This document shows positions 18,033-26,273 of a stretch of 64,000 nucleotides of DNA, one piece after another (the stretch's first letter is position 1; each line of letters begins with the position of its first letter). A program made the position numbers and the translations under genes. The stretch is from Polynucleobacter sp. TSB-Sco08W16 (GTDB taxonomy: Bacteria > Pseudomonadota > Gammaproteobacteria > Burkholderiales > Burkholderiaceae), in NCBI RefSeq assembly GCF_018687455.1, contig NZ_CP061291.1, forward strand, positions 558,001 to 622,000, given 5' to 3'. A model generated the notes under the pieces. It worked only from the letters and a program-made list of their open reading frames with translations. It was not told where the DNA came from and ran no database searches.

Positions 18033-18860
18033 ATGAGTACGAAAACTATTGTCATTACTAGGCCCAGTGGTCAAGCAAGGCAATTGATTGAGGTGCTCAC
18101 CCAAGCGATCGAGAAGAGTGGGGTAGCTAAGCGAACCTTCCCTGAAATACTGTCACTCCCCTTGTTGACCATTGTTCCTAAGGACAATTTAGCACTGGCT
18201 GATCATATTGCCAGCGCATTAAAGGATGCCGATCTAGCGATCTTTGTTAGCCCTAATGCGATTGAATCTGTCATGCGTTTACTAGAACGAGATTGGCAAG
18301 ATTTTTCCAAGAAGATCATTCCTATTGGTGTAATGGGTGGTAGTAGTAAGTTGGCATTGCAAAATCACGGTATTGGATTTGAAGAAACCCCAACGCCAAT
18401 TGTGATTCCAGCAAGTAATGAGCACTGGGATTCAGAGGGCTTATGGCAAGAGCTGCAGGGCCTAAAGTGGGATTGGACTAATAAAAAGATTGTGATTTTT
18501 AAAGGCGAGGGCGGCCGAGATTGGTTGGCCGATACCCTGAAAAAAGCAGGTGCCACCATAGAGGCTATTTCTATCTACACTCGCATTCCTTTGGATGTTG
18601 ATAATCCAGCATGGCAAGCTATTGGGGAAATGGATTTCAGTAAATCACTTTGGTTATTGACGTCATCTGAGGCGGTGCGATATCTGGGAGATATTGCTAA
18701 AGATCAATTTGCGCAAACGCTTGGGAGTGCAAGTGCATTGTGTCCACACCACAATATTGCTGATGCCGCTGAGCTGATTGGTTTTGGGGAGGTATTTACA
18801 ACCGAGCCAGGTGATGAAGCTCTTATTAAAGCCACATTGGCTTGGCTCACTATTTCGTAG
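18033..18860 (+). CDS. hemD: Uroporphyrinogen-III synthase
   Basis: Cyclises hydroxymethylbilane to uroporphyrinogen III. The family is poorly conserved, but this 275-residue two-domain protein has the N-terminal ITRPSGQARQL motif, the VSPNAIESV block near residue 75 and the domain-two segment LLTSSEAVRYL with a final Ala/Leu-rich helix. Position directly after hemC supports the call. Its last 11 bases overlap the convergent ubiC gene. No HemX/HemY-like gene follows, unlike the hemCDXY order of many proteobacteria. Confidence 0.9.
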   Translation: MSTKTIVITRPSGQARQLIEVLTQAIEKSGVAKRTFPEILSLPLLTIVPKDNLALADHIASALKDADLAIFVSPNAIESVMRLLERDWQDFSKKIIPIGVMGGSSKLALQNHGIGFEETPTPIVIPASNEHWDSEGLWQELQGLKWDWTNKKIVIFKGEGGRDWLADTLKKAGATIEAISIYTRIPLDVDNPAWQAIGEMDFSKSLWLLTSSEAVRYLGDIAKDQFAQTLGSASALCPHHNIADAAELIGFGEVFTTEPGDEALIKATLAWLTIS

Positions 18861-19425
18861 TGGAGTAGTTCAATAAAGCAGGTAAGAAAATCTCATTGAC
18901 CAGAATGGGATGACCCTTTAAGCGATAAAGGGTGCGTCGTGCCCATAAGGGCGAGCTCAGGCCAGTATGGTCTTTGAAGCATTTTTTCCATAAGTCGCTA
19001 CTTTTGTCTAGACGGGCAATATCACGTGATGGCTTTGCCTTGGAGTGCATGCGCGTTTTAGCAAAGAGCACTGCACCCAATGGCTTTGTACCAAGACGCA
19101 ATACTGAGTGATTACTACCACTTGAACTCAAAGTAGGGATAACGCTATGCGCCATGACCAGAGGGGTGTTATCAACACAAAGCATCACTTCGCGAACGCG
19201 GCAGCGTCTAATCTTGAAATGAAAATAGCGACTCTCGTCGCTATTTAAGGTTTGAGGGCAATCACGCAAAACCTGAACTTGCAGTTTTTGCCCAATCACC
19301 TTCTCAATTTTTTGGGTTAAAGACCCAGTGTCGCTTAGCCATGGTTGCCACTTTCGTGGCGCCCGATGAACTTCACCAGAACCGACTCGATTCCATGCAG
19401 AACGGAGACGATTGCGGTGAGTCAT
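18850..19425 (-). CDS. ubiC: Chorismate-pyruvate lyase
   Basis: Removes pyruvate from chorismate to give 4-hydroxybenzoate, the first step of ubiquinone synthesis. The protein is divergent and basic (191 residues; E. coli 165) but shows the N-terminal WLSDTGSLTQKI, the REVMLC segment and the C-terminal SPLWARRTLYR...NEIFLPALL with the family's conserved Arg and Glu. It begins two bases after the helicase stop, so it is likely co-transcribed, and its 3' end overlaps hemD. Confidence 0.85.
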   Translation of the reverse strand: MTHRNRLRSAWNRVGSGEVHRAPRKWQPWLSDTGSLTQKIEKVIGQKLQVQVLRDCPQTLNSDESRYFHFKIRRCRVREVMLCVDNTPLVMAHSVIPTLSSSGSNHSVLRLGTKPLGAVLFAKTRMHSKAKPSRDIARLDKSSDLWKKCFKDHTGLSSPLWARRTLYRLKGHPILVNEIFLPALLNYSTTK

Positions 19426-19427
19426 TT

Positions 19428-20957
19428 TTAGCTGCCGCTAAAGTTACGACGTTGGCCGCCAGTCTTTGGTTTAGCAAAGCGTGGGCCGCCTGCTGGACGT
19501 GAGTCACCAGAGCGTGCTGGACGTGAATCCGCAGAGCGAGCAGGGCGTGAGTCAGCAGAACGAGCTGGACGTGAATCGCCAGAACGACTTCCGCCGCCAT
19601 TGCCACCACCAGAACCGCCACCACCAAAGCGTGACTCAGAGCGTGCGCCAGAGCCATAACGACCGCCGCCACCGCCTGAGCGATTGCCACCAAAGCCACC
19701 GCCTGAGCGACCGCCTCCAGGACGACCACCGCCACCACCAAAGCTTGGCTTAGCTTGTGGCTCAAGACCAGCGATTACTGAAGCAACGATATCTTGCTGT
19801 GTAAAGCGCTCGATATTGCGAATCTTGGCACGATCACGATGCTCAACCAAAGTAATTGCTACACCATTGCGACCAGCGCGACCTGTACGACCGATACGGT
19901 GCGTGTAGTCCTCTGGTTTCATTGGCAAGCCAAAGTTAATCACATGGCTGATACGTGGTACATCAATACCGCGAGCTGCTACGTCAGTTGCTACCAAAAT
20001 CTTGGTATGACCCTTACGTAAAGATTCGAGGCGACGCATACGAACAGCTTGAGGCATTGCACCGTGAAGGGCAGTTGCTTCATAACCATTGGCACGCAAT
20101 GTGTCGGCGATCTTTTCGCTTTCAACTTGAGTGCTTGCAAACACCACCGCTTGATCCAAAGAGGCATCAGCCAAAATGTGCTCAAGAAGCTTGTGTTTAT
20201 GTGACATGCTGTCAGCCCAATGCAACTTCTGCTCAATGTTGGCGTGCTTTTCACCTGCGTGAGCAAGTTCAATACGCTTAGCATCTGTAGTCAACTCGTT
20301 TGCTAAAGACATAATCTTCGGCGCGAAAGTGGCAGAGAACATCAAGGTTTGGTCACGACTTGCGCAACGTTTATCAATTGCTTCGAGATCATCAGCAAAT
20401 CCCATGTCGAGCATGCGATCAGCCTCGTCAATCACGAGCTGTTTAACATCATCTAAGCGAATTGCTTTGCTATCGCACAAGTCGAGTAAACGACCTGGGG
20501 TTGCAACAACTAACAATGCACCTTTCAATGCTTGGATTTGTTTACCGTAAGGCATACCACCCATAACAGTGGCAATACGAATCCCTTTCATGCCGCGAAC
20601 TAAGTTCACCGCATCGGCAGAAACCTGCTGAGCTAATTCACGTGTAGGGCAGAGCACTAACACTTTAGGTTGTGCGCGACCTGGTACAGGTGAATTATTC
20701 GGGTTGCTTTCGATGAGTTGATTAATCAAAGGCAATAAAAAGGCTGCGGTTTTACCGCTACCGGTTTGGCTGCTGACCAATAAGTCACCACCAGCTAAGG
20801 CTGCAGGTATAACCTGAGCTTGCACAGAAGTGGCTTGGGTATAACCCAGTTCAGCAACGTTTTTAAGGAGTGATGCCGCTAAGGCAAAGTTCTGGAACTC
20901 AGTTCCAGTGCTCTTTGAGTCTTGTGACTCGTGTTTAGTTTCTTTAGAAAAAGTCAT
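19428..20957 (-). CDS. DEAD-box RNA helicase, RhlE-like, with Gly/Arg-rich tail
   Basis: ATP-dependent RNA helicase for ribosome assembly or RNA turnover. The core has the Q-motif region, SQTGSGKT (motif I), PTRELAQQ (Ia), IDEADRMLD (II), FSATFA (III), VATDVAARGID (V) and HRIGRTGRAGR (VI). From about residue 405 the tail is low complexity: Gly/Arg-rich repeats, then four copies of an eight-residue unit SRPARSAD-like, and a basic end, suited to binding RNA. I place the start at the ATG ending at 20957; an ATG 12 bases upstream sits directly against GGGG with no spacing. The leader is long and folded, suggesting post-transcriptional control, perhaps by cold. Confidence 0.92.
   Translation of the reverse strand: MTFSKETKHESQDSKSTGTEFQNFALAASLLKNVAELGYTQATSVQAQVIPAALAGGDLLVSSQTGSGKTAAFLLPLINQLIESNPNNSPVPGRAQPKVLVLCPTRELAQQVSADAVNLVRGMKGIRIATVMGGMPYGKQIQALKGALLVVATPGRLLDLCDSKAIRLDDVKQLVIDEADRMLDMGFADDLEAIDKRCASRDQTLMFSATFAPKIMSLANELTTDAKRIELAHAGEKHANIEQKLHWADSMSHKHKLLEHILADASLDQAVVFASTQVESEKIADTLRANGYEATALHGAMPQAVRMRRLESLRKGHTKILVATDVAARGIDVPRISHVINFGLPMKPEDYTHRIGRTGRAGRNGVAITLVEHRDRAKIRNIERFTQQDIVASVIAGLEPQAKPSFGGGGGRPGGGRSGGGFGGNRSGGGGGRYGSGARSESRFGGGGSGGGNGGGSRSGDSRPARSADSRPARSADSRPARSGDSRPAGGPRFAKPKTGGQRRNFSGS
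19492..19587. repeat. Four tandem 24-base repeats within the helicase tail
   Basis: Four direct copies of a 24-base unit (19492, 19516, 19540, 19564) with a few substitutions encode DSRPARSA-type octapeptides. They keep the reading frame, so copy number can change without breaking the gene. Confidence 0.9.
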
Positions 20958-20965
20958 GCTATTAC

Positions 20966-21044
20966 ACATCCCCTTTAAGGGATGTCTCCGTATGTTGCAC
21001 CCATGGTTTTTTATAGGGTGCGATGGTCAAAGGCATCGACCATC
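20966..21044 (-). promoter_or_regulatory. Structured 5' leader of the helicase gene, three hairpins
   Basis: Three consecutive inverted repeats lie just upstream of the helicase start: 7-base arms at 20966-20972/20979-20985, 6-base arms at 20997-21002/21016-21021, and 7-base arms at 21022-21028/21038-21044. The arm nearest the gene contains the GGGG that would serve as ribosome site, so folding would hide it. No known riboswitch class was recognised. Confidence 0.6.
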
Positions 21045-21150
21045 AGACAAGCGGCAGCGCGTTTTTTGAACTTCGGTGTTTATGACTTCTAAACGGTACG
21101 CTGAAATAGAGCTGGGGGGCGATGAATCAAATTGCTTAAAAAAGCCTCTC

Positions 21151-21179
21151 ATTATGACAGTTTGAGACTGTGATTACAA
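21151..21179 (-). promoter_or_regulatory. Sigma-70-type promoter of the helicase gene
   Basis: On the minus strand TTGTAA (21174-21179) and CATAAT (21151-21156) are separated by exactly 17 bases. Transcription would start near 21144, giving a leader of about 187 bases. It sits just upstream of the helicase and just downstream of the aldehyde dehydrogenase stop. Confidence 0.65.
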
Positions 21180-21197
21180 GGGTTTTCCCCAAATACT

Positions 21198-22595
21198 TCA
21201 TTTAAGGGTACGCAATAGACGTTCTATCTTTTTACCGTAAGGTGGATGAGCGGGTTTTGTGCCCTTCATTAAATTGGTACCTAGTAGACCGCGCACCTCC
21301 AGAATCGACTTTTGATAGCTGAAGGTATCAAAGCCTGCTTTGCCATGATATTTACCCATACCACTTGAGCCAACTCCACCAAACGGCAAAGACTCAAGGG
21401 CGGCATGCAAGAAAACATCATTGATCGTGACACCTCCAGAGCGTGTCTGTTCTAACACTTGTTGCAAATTTTTCTTATTCTTACCAAACCAGTAGAGCGC
21501 CAATGGATGAGGCCTCTTGTTGATGTACTCAATTGCAGCAGCAGAATTTGCCACAGTCACTATGGGCAGGATCGGCCCAAAGATTTCTTCATGAAGCACA
21601 CGAGCATCTTGAGGCACTTGGATTAAGGCAACGGGTTCAAAGCGTCTACCGCCTGCAGAAGGGTTATTGAGCAAGGGAATTGCTTTAGCGCCGCGGTCTA
21701 TTGCATCACTTAGAAGGTGTTGCCAGTATTGCAGTTGTTCATCATCAATTGGCCCAGTAAGTTCTTTGGGATCGCTAAATTGCTGATGAGCTGCAGTTTG
21801 TAATTGTTGAATAAATGCGTCTTGTAGGCTTTCTTCAATGAGGACATAGTCTGGTGCAATACAGGTTTGACCGCTGTTGAGAAGCTTGCCGTAGGCAATA
21901 GATGCTGCCGCATCTTTAAGTTTGGCAGACGAATCAATCATGGCTGGGGATTTGCCACCTAATTCCAAGGTAATGGGAGTAAGGCTTTCAGCCGCAGCAC
22001 GCATTACTTTTTTACCGATTGCTTCTGAGCCTGTAAAGAATAGATGAGCAAAAGGCAGTGCAGCAAATTGTTCTGCAACATCGGAGCCACCAGTAGTGAC
22101 ACAAAATTCACTAGGATGAAAATACTCTTGAATCAGACTTGCTAAAAATCCGGAAGTGCGGGAACTGCGTTCGGATGGTTTTAACCAAACCCGGTTACCG
22201 GCTGCAAAAGCGGCAATAGCCGGGAGCAATGCTAATCGCACCGGGTAGTTCCAGGGACTCATGATGCCAACTACACCAATCGACTGACTTTCAATCCAAG
22301 CTTCGGATCCTCCCATGTAAAAAGGGATCTCCACTTGTACTGGCTTCATCCACTCTTTGAGATGTTTGCGGGTATATGCGCAAGCTTGGTATAGCCCTTT
22401 GAGCTCAACTAAGCGAGTTTCTATAGAATCTCGGACTCCAAAGTCAGCTACAAGAGCTTTGCAAAGTTTTTCTTCATTGGCTGCAATCATTTTTTCGATT
22501 CGACCAATTCGCTCAAGTCTCACTTCGATGGTTGGGTTTGGTTCAGCGGTGTAGGCCGCCTGGATTTCATCAAGTTGGATAGTGAAGCGATTCAT
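21198..22595 (-). CDS. Aldehyde dehydrogenase, class 3 / coniferyl-aldehyde dehydrogenase-like
   Basis: NAD(P)+-dependent oxidation of an aldehyde to the acid. At 465 residues it has the short class-3 architecture. It shows SPWNYPVRLALLPAIAA near residue 114, FTGSEAIGKKVMRAA, the glutamate motif LELGGKSPAM and the catalytic-cysteine motif NSGQTCIAPDYVL. The C-terminal segment contains LPFGGVGSSGMGKYHG. The substrate is unknown; coniferyl aldehyde or fatty aldehydes are the family precedents. It stands alone, divergent from msrA. Confidence 0.88.
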   Translation of the reverse strand: MNRFTIQLDEIQAAYTAEPNPTIEVRLERIGRIEKMIAANEEKLCKALVADFGVRDSIETRLVELKGLYQACAYTRKHLKEWMKPVQVEIPFYMGGSEAWIESQSIGVVGIMSPWNYPVRLALLPAIAAFAAGNRVWLKPSERSSRTSGFLASLIQEYFHPSEFCVTTGGSDVAEQFAALPFAHLFFTGSEAIGKKVMRAAAESLTPITLELGGKSPAMIDSSAKLKDAAASIAYGKLLNSGQTCIAPDYVLIEESLQDAFIQQLQTAAHQQFSDPKELTGPIDDEQLQYWQHLLSDAIDRGAKAIPLLNNPSAGGRRFEPVALIQVPQDARVLHEEIFGPILPIVTVANSAAAIEYINKRPHPLALYWFGKNKKNLQQVLEQTRSGGVTINDVFLHAALESLPFGGVGSSGMGKYHGKAGFDTFSYQKSILEVRGLLGTNLMKGTKPAHPPYGKKIERLLRTLK

Positions 22596-22644
22596 ATTGG
22601 ATTAATAGTTGGCAAGCATAGGGATAAGGCATTAGGATAAAGCC

Positions 22645-23217
22645 ATGAGCGAAATTACGGATAAAACTTCACCCCAATTAGAGAGAGCCACCCTCGGAGG
22701 AGGATGCTTTTGGTGTCTTGAGGCTGTGTACCAGCAAATTTCTGGCATTAAGAGCGTCGTCTCTGGTTATGCCGGGGGTGCTAGGCCGAACCCCTCTTAT
22801 GAATCTGTCTGCACGGGTGCCACTGGTCATGCTGAAATTGTGGATATTGAATTTGATCCCCAGCAGATCTCATTTAGGGATTTATTGGAAATTTTCTTTG
22901 TGATCCACAACCCCACAACATTGAACTACCAAGGCAATGATCATGGAACGCAATATCGTTCAGTCATCTTTACGCATAGTGATGAGCAGGTCAGGATCGC
23001 TCGCGAGGTTGTACAAGAGCTAGAGGATTCCAAGATCTACGCTGATCCAGTAGTGACGCAAATTGATCCAGCCCCAACGATTTATCCGGCAGAGGATTAT
23101 CACCAGAATTATTTTCAGCAGCATCCCCATCAAGGGTATTGTGCTGCTGTGGTCGCTCCAAAGTTGGCTAAATTTAGAGCTAAATTTAAATCACTGATTG
23201 CGCCGCAATACGCCTAA
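22645..23217 (+). CDS. msrA: Peptide methionine sulfoxide reductase A
   Basis: Repairs methionine-S-sulfoxide in proteins. The catalytic motif GGCFWC is at residues 19-24, with Cys21 as nucleophile; the blocks SGYAGGARPNPSYESVCTG and GNDHGTQYRS follow, and a C-terminal HQGYCAA supplies a likely resolving cysteine. The 190-residue length is typical. There is no fused MsrB. It converges on pdxH, leaving 16 bases. Confidence 0.96.
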   Translation: MSEITDKTSPQLERATLGGGCFWCLEAVYQQISGIKSVVSGYAGGARPNPSYESVCTGATGHAEIVDIEFDPQQISFRDLLEIFFVIHNPTTLNYQGNDHGTQYRSVIFTHSDEQVRIAREVVQELEDSKIYADPVVTQIDPAPTIYPAEDYHQNYFQQHPHQGYCAAVVAPKLAKFRAKFKSLIAPQYA

Positions 23218-23233
23218 AAATCTATTAGCGTCA

Positions 23234-23869
23234 TTAAGGCGCAAGTCGATTCACTACCCAAGTATCTCCATTGAGCCTGTAGTGAATGCGGTCATGTAAG
23301 CGCGATGGACGACCCTGCCAAAACTCAATCTCAGTTGGGCGTAAGCGATAACCACCCCAGTGCTGCGGGCGCGGTGGTGTATCACCAAATTCTGCTTTGA
23401 AGCGTTTTTCGGCCTCTTCTAGAAATTCTCGATTGGGAATGGCTGCGCTTTGTGGGGATGCCCAAGCGCCGATGCGGGAGGCGGGAGGGCGGGAGTGGAA
23501 GTACTGGTCGCTCTCTTCTGCGCTAACGCGCTCTACCTTCCCTTGAATACGTACCTGACGCTCTAATTCGTGCCAGTGAAAAAGGAGGGCTGCCTGAGGG
23601 CGAGTCGCTAGATCCTTGCCCTTTTGGCTTTCGTAGTTCGTAAAAAAGGTAAAGCCATTTTCGTCGGCCCCTTTTAGTAAGACAATACGGGCTGATGGAT
23701 TTCCGGCTGTATCTGCAGTAGCCAAAGTCATGGAATTGGGTTCTGGACACTCCGCCTTTACTGCCTGGTCAAACCAGAGTTGAAATAGCGGGAAAGGATT
23801 GTGCGGAACTTCGGTTTCTGAAAGCTGACCAAAGGTATAGTTTTTACGAAGTTGAGCAATGGAGTCCAT
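23234..23869 (-). CDS. pdxH: Pyridoxamine 5'-phosphate oxidase
   Basis: FMN-dependent oxidation of pyridoxine- or pyridoxamine-phosphate to PLP. The 211-residue protein shows ARIVLLKGADENGFTFFTNYESQKG (in pieces near residues 60-85), FHWHELERQVRI, SRIGAWASPQS and the C-terminal FWQGRPSRLHDR...W.V.RLAP signature. It is divergent from tcdA with 22 bases between them, so the two promoters must overlap neighbouring coding sequence or be very compact. Confidence 0.96.
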   Translation of the reverse strand: MDSIAQLRKNYTFGQLSETEVPHNPFPLFQLWFDQAVKAECPEPNSMTLATADTAGNPSARIVLLKGADENGFTFFTNYESQKGKDLATRPQAALLFHWHELERQVRIQGKVERVSAEESDQYFHSRPPASRIGAWASPQSAAIPNREFLEEAEKRFKAEFGDTPPRPQHWGGYRLRPTEIEFWQGRPSRLHDRIHYRLNGDTWVVNRLAP

Positions 23870-23891
23870 TTATTCAGTATAAAGAGAAGCT

Positions 23892-24662
23892 ATGGCAGAA
23901 GACAAGCAAGAGGGCAGTATTGAGGATCGTCGCTTTGGAGGGGTTTCTAGACTCTACGGTACCAATCTGCGTGCTCGCTTTCAGAAAGCGACGGTTGTCG
24001 TAGCTGGTCTGGGCGGTGTTGGTTCTTGGGCGGCTGAAGCATTGGCGCGAACTGGCATCGGTCATTTAGTGCTGGTGGATTTTGATCACATTTCTGAGAG
24101 TAATACCAATCGTCAGTTGCACGCCTTTGAAGGGCAGTATGGCAAAGCGAAAGTTGAGGCAATGACTCAACGTATTTTGCAGATCAATCCAGAAATTCAA
24201 TTGACTGCTTGTGATGAATTTTTAGAACCCGAAAATCTTGATCGCATTATTCCTGGTGATGCTTATGTTTTAGATGCCACTGATTCAGTACAGACCAAAA
24301 TTGCACTATCAGTTTGGGCTAGAAATGGCGATCGCTCCTTGGTAATGTGTGGAGCAGCAGGTGGCAAGACCGACCCTACTTCTGTGCGTTGCGATGATTT
24401 ATCGCGCACTGAGCAAGATGCTTTATTAGCAAAGGTGCGACAGGGACTTAGGCAAGATCATGGTTTTTCCAGAAACCTCAAACACAAAATCGGTATCAGA
24501 GCGATTTACTCTCATGAGCCTCGCGCTGGGGCATCGACTGGCGGTCTAGCGTGCTCTGGATATGGCTCTACTGTCATGGTTACGGCAGCTTGTGGCTTGG
24601 CAGCAGCAGCTGAAATTCTGAATTTAATCGGTCACGATCCTAAAACTACTGTAAATCCTTAA
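23892..24662 (+). CDS. tcdA: tRNA threonylcarbamoyladenosine dehydratase (ThiF/E1-like)
   Basis: E1-like enzyme that uses ATP to cyclise t6A37 to ct6A in tRNA. The opening RRFGGVSRLYG is typical of TcdA, followed by the nucleotide-binding GLGGVGSWAAEALARTGIG, VDFDHISESNTNRQ and the LDATDSVQTK block. At 256 residues it matches family length. The last residues (LNLIGHDPKT) lack the long membrane tail seen in E. coli. Start at ATG 23892, after AGAAGC. Confidence 0.88.
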   Translation: MAEDKQEGSIEDRRFGGVSRLYGTNLRARFQKATVVVAGLGGVGSWAAEALARTGIGHLVLVDFDHISESNTNRQLHAFEGQYGKAKVEAMTQRILQINPEIQLTACDEFLEPENLDRIIPGDAYVLDATDSVQTKIALSVWARNGDRSLVMCGAAGGKTDPTSVRCDDLSRTEQDALLAKVRQGLRQDHGFSRNLKHKIGIRAIYSHEPRAGASTGGLACSGYGSTVMVTAACGLAAAAEILNLIGHDPKTTVNP

Positions 24663-24836
24663 GGGGATTCCCTGTAGGAAATTACTGATTCTGTTGCAGT
24701 CATGCGCGGTGTGAGACTGCCGCTCAACATGCTTTAAAAGCAATTTCAATATTCAGAGTCTCTACTTTTAATCATTTAGCCACTTTAGTTATTTTCATCC
24801 CCTAGTACAGATGAGAAGTCCTCCCTAGACTTTGCT

Positions 24837-24857
24837 TCGTTGGTAAATCGCCAACGA
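24837..24857 (+). promoter_or_regulatory. Hairpin in the leader of the amino-acid permease
   Basis: Seven-base arms TCGTTGG and CCAACGA enclose a 7-base loop, ending 8 bases before the ribosome site of the permease. A role in translation control is possible but unproven. The preceding 174 bases (24663-24836) hold no gene that I can support and no riboswitch class that I recognise. Confidence 0.35.
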
Positions 24858-24878
24858 CAAATCGAAAGGAGGTCTCAC

Positions 24879-26264
24879 TTGCAGACTGAACAAACTGGCT
24901 TAAAGCGCCATCTCAAAGTAAGGCACATTCGTTTAATGGCCTTAGGTTCAACGATTGGCGTTGGATTATTTCTTGGATCAGCGAGTGCAATTCAAATTGC
25001 TGGACCTTCCATTCTCTTGGGTTATTTGCTTGCCGGCATCGTCGCATTCATTGTTCTGCGTACGCTTGGTGAGATGGCAGTGCATGAGCCTGTAGCAGGC
25101 TCCTTTGCTGCCTACGCCAATACCTATGTTGGCCCACTTGCGGGATATATGGTGGGTTGGGGCTATTGGACCTATTGGATTGTGGTGGGTATAGCGGAGG
25201 TCACTGCAGTTGGTATCTATATGGGGATTTGGTTTCCGGAAACCCCTCAATGGATTTGGGCGCTCTCTTCAATTGCCATGATGGGCATGATCAATCTCAT
25301 TGCTGTCAAAGTATTTGGTGAGTTTGAGTTTTGGTTTGCTCTCATTAAGGTAGTAGCCATTGTGGCAATGATTGCCTTGGGTGGTGCAGTTATTTTGTTT
25401 GGCTTTACGAATGACTGGCAGCCCATTGGTTTGAGCAATCTCTGGCAACACGGTGGCTTCTTCCCTAATGGTATTACTGGGATGTTGCTTTCATTCCAAA
25501 TGGTTTTATTTGCTTACGTTGGCATCGAGATGATTGGCTTATCTGCAGGTGAAGCTGAGAATCCAAAGAAAACCATCCCAATGGCAATTGACTCATTAGC
25601 CTGGCGCATCTTGATTTTTTACATGGGCGCGATCTTAGTCATTTTGGCGATCTTTCCTTGGAATCAAGTCGGGCAGCAGGGCAGTCCATTTGTAGTGATG
25701 TTTGAACGTATTGGCTTACGTGAAGCGGCGGGGCTCATCAATTTTGTGGTGATTACAGCAGCATTGTCATCTTGTAACGCCGGCATCTTCAGTGGTGGTC
25801 GACTGTTGTACGCCTTATCGAATAATGGCTATGCCCCTGCGCCTTTTGCTAAGTTGTCCAAATACGGCGTTCCTCATCGTGCGGTAATGGCAACAGTGGC
25901 TGTATGTATGTCAGGCGTGGTGCTCAACTACTTTGTTCCCGATAAAGCCTTTCAGTACATCATGGCTGCCGTCACCTTTGTGGGCTTGATGGTGTGGATT
26001 GCCATCCTGTTTACCCAAATGAAATTCCGTCGATCTTTAACTAAGGCGCAAGTGGCTGAGTTGGGCTACCGCGCACCTTGGTGGCCCTATTCCTCATGGT
26101 TTGCTCTGGCATTTATTTTCTTAGTAGTCGTGCTAATGGGCTTTCATGAGGATGCACGGATTGCATTGATCTTAGGTCCGTGTTTACTGGGCGTGTATCT
26201 CGCGATGTTTTATATCGTCGGTCTACATCGCAAAACGAAAACTAACCATGAATTTAAATCATAG
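24879..26264 (+). CDS. Amino-acid permease (APC family), probably for alanine
   Basis: Twelve-helix inner-membrane symporter of the AroP/CycA/ProY group: the opening RHIRLMALGSTIGVGLFLGS is the TM1 signature, with PVAGSFAAYANTYVGP following and the MVLFAYVGIEMIGLSAGEAENP motif near residue 215. The frame is open from a TTG at 24840, but a strong AAAGGAGGT at 24865-24873 points to the TTG at 24879 (461 residues). It sits 9 bases before ald, so it probably imports D- or L-alanine or a related amino acid for that enzyme. Substrate is inferred from context only. Confidence 0.87.
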   Translation: MQTEQTGLKRHLKVRHIRLMALGSTIGVGLFLGSASAIQIAGPSILLGYLLAGIVAFIVLRTLGEMAVHEPVAGSFAAYANTYVGPLAGYMVGWGYWTYWIVVGIAEVTAVGIYMGIWFPETPQWIWALSSIAMMGMINLIAVKVFGEFEFWFALIKVVAIVAMIALGGAVILFGFTNDWQPIGLSNLWQHGGFFPNGITGMLLSFQMVLFAYVGIEMIGLSAGEAENPKKTIPMAIDSLAWRILIFYMGAILVILAIFPWNQVGQQGSPFVVMFERIGLREAAGLINFVVITAALSSCNAGIFSGGRLLYALSNNGYAPAPFAKLSKYGVPHRAVMATVAVCMSGVVLNYFVPDKAFQYIMAAVTFVGLMVWIAILFTQMKFRRSLTKAQVAELGYRAPWWPYSSWFALAFIFLVVVLMGFHEDARIALILGPCLLGVYLAMFYIVGLHRKTKTNHEFKS

Positions 26265-26273
26265 GAGATAGAA

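Noticed and set aside
19492..19587. Short direct repeats that might look like a CRISPR array
   Set aside because: The 24-base units follow each other without spacers and encode in-frame octapeptides of the helicase tail.
19481..19908. Several long plus-strand frames opposite the helicase
   Set aside because: They arise from the repetitive Gly/Arg/Ser codons of the helicase tail and have no ribosome site or family features.
24840..24878. An upstream TTG start for the amino-acid permease
   Set aside because: The consensus ribosome site at 24865-24873 lies inside that extension and points to the TTG at 24879.
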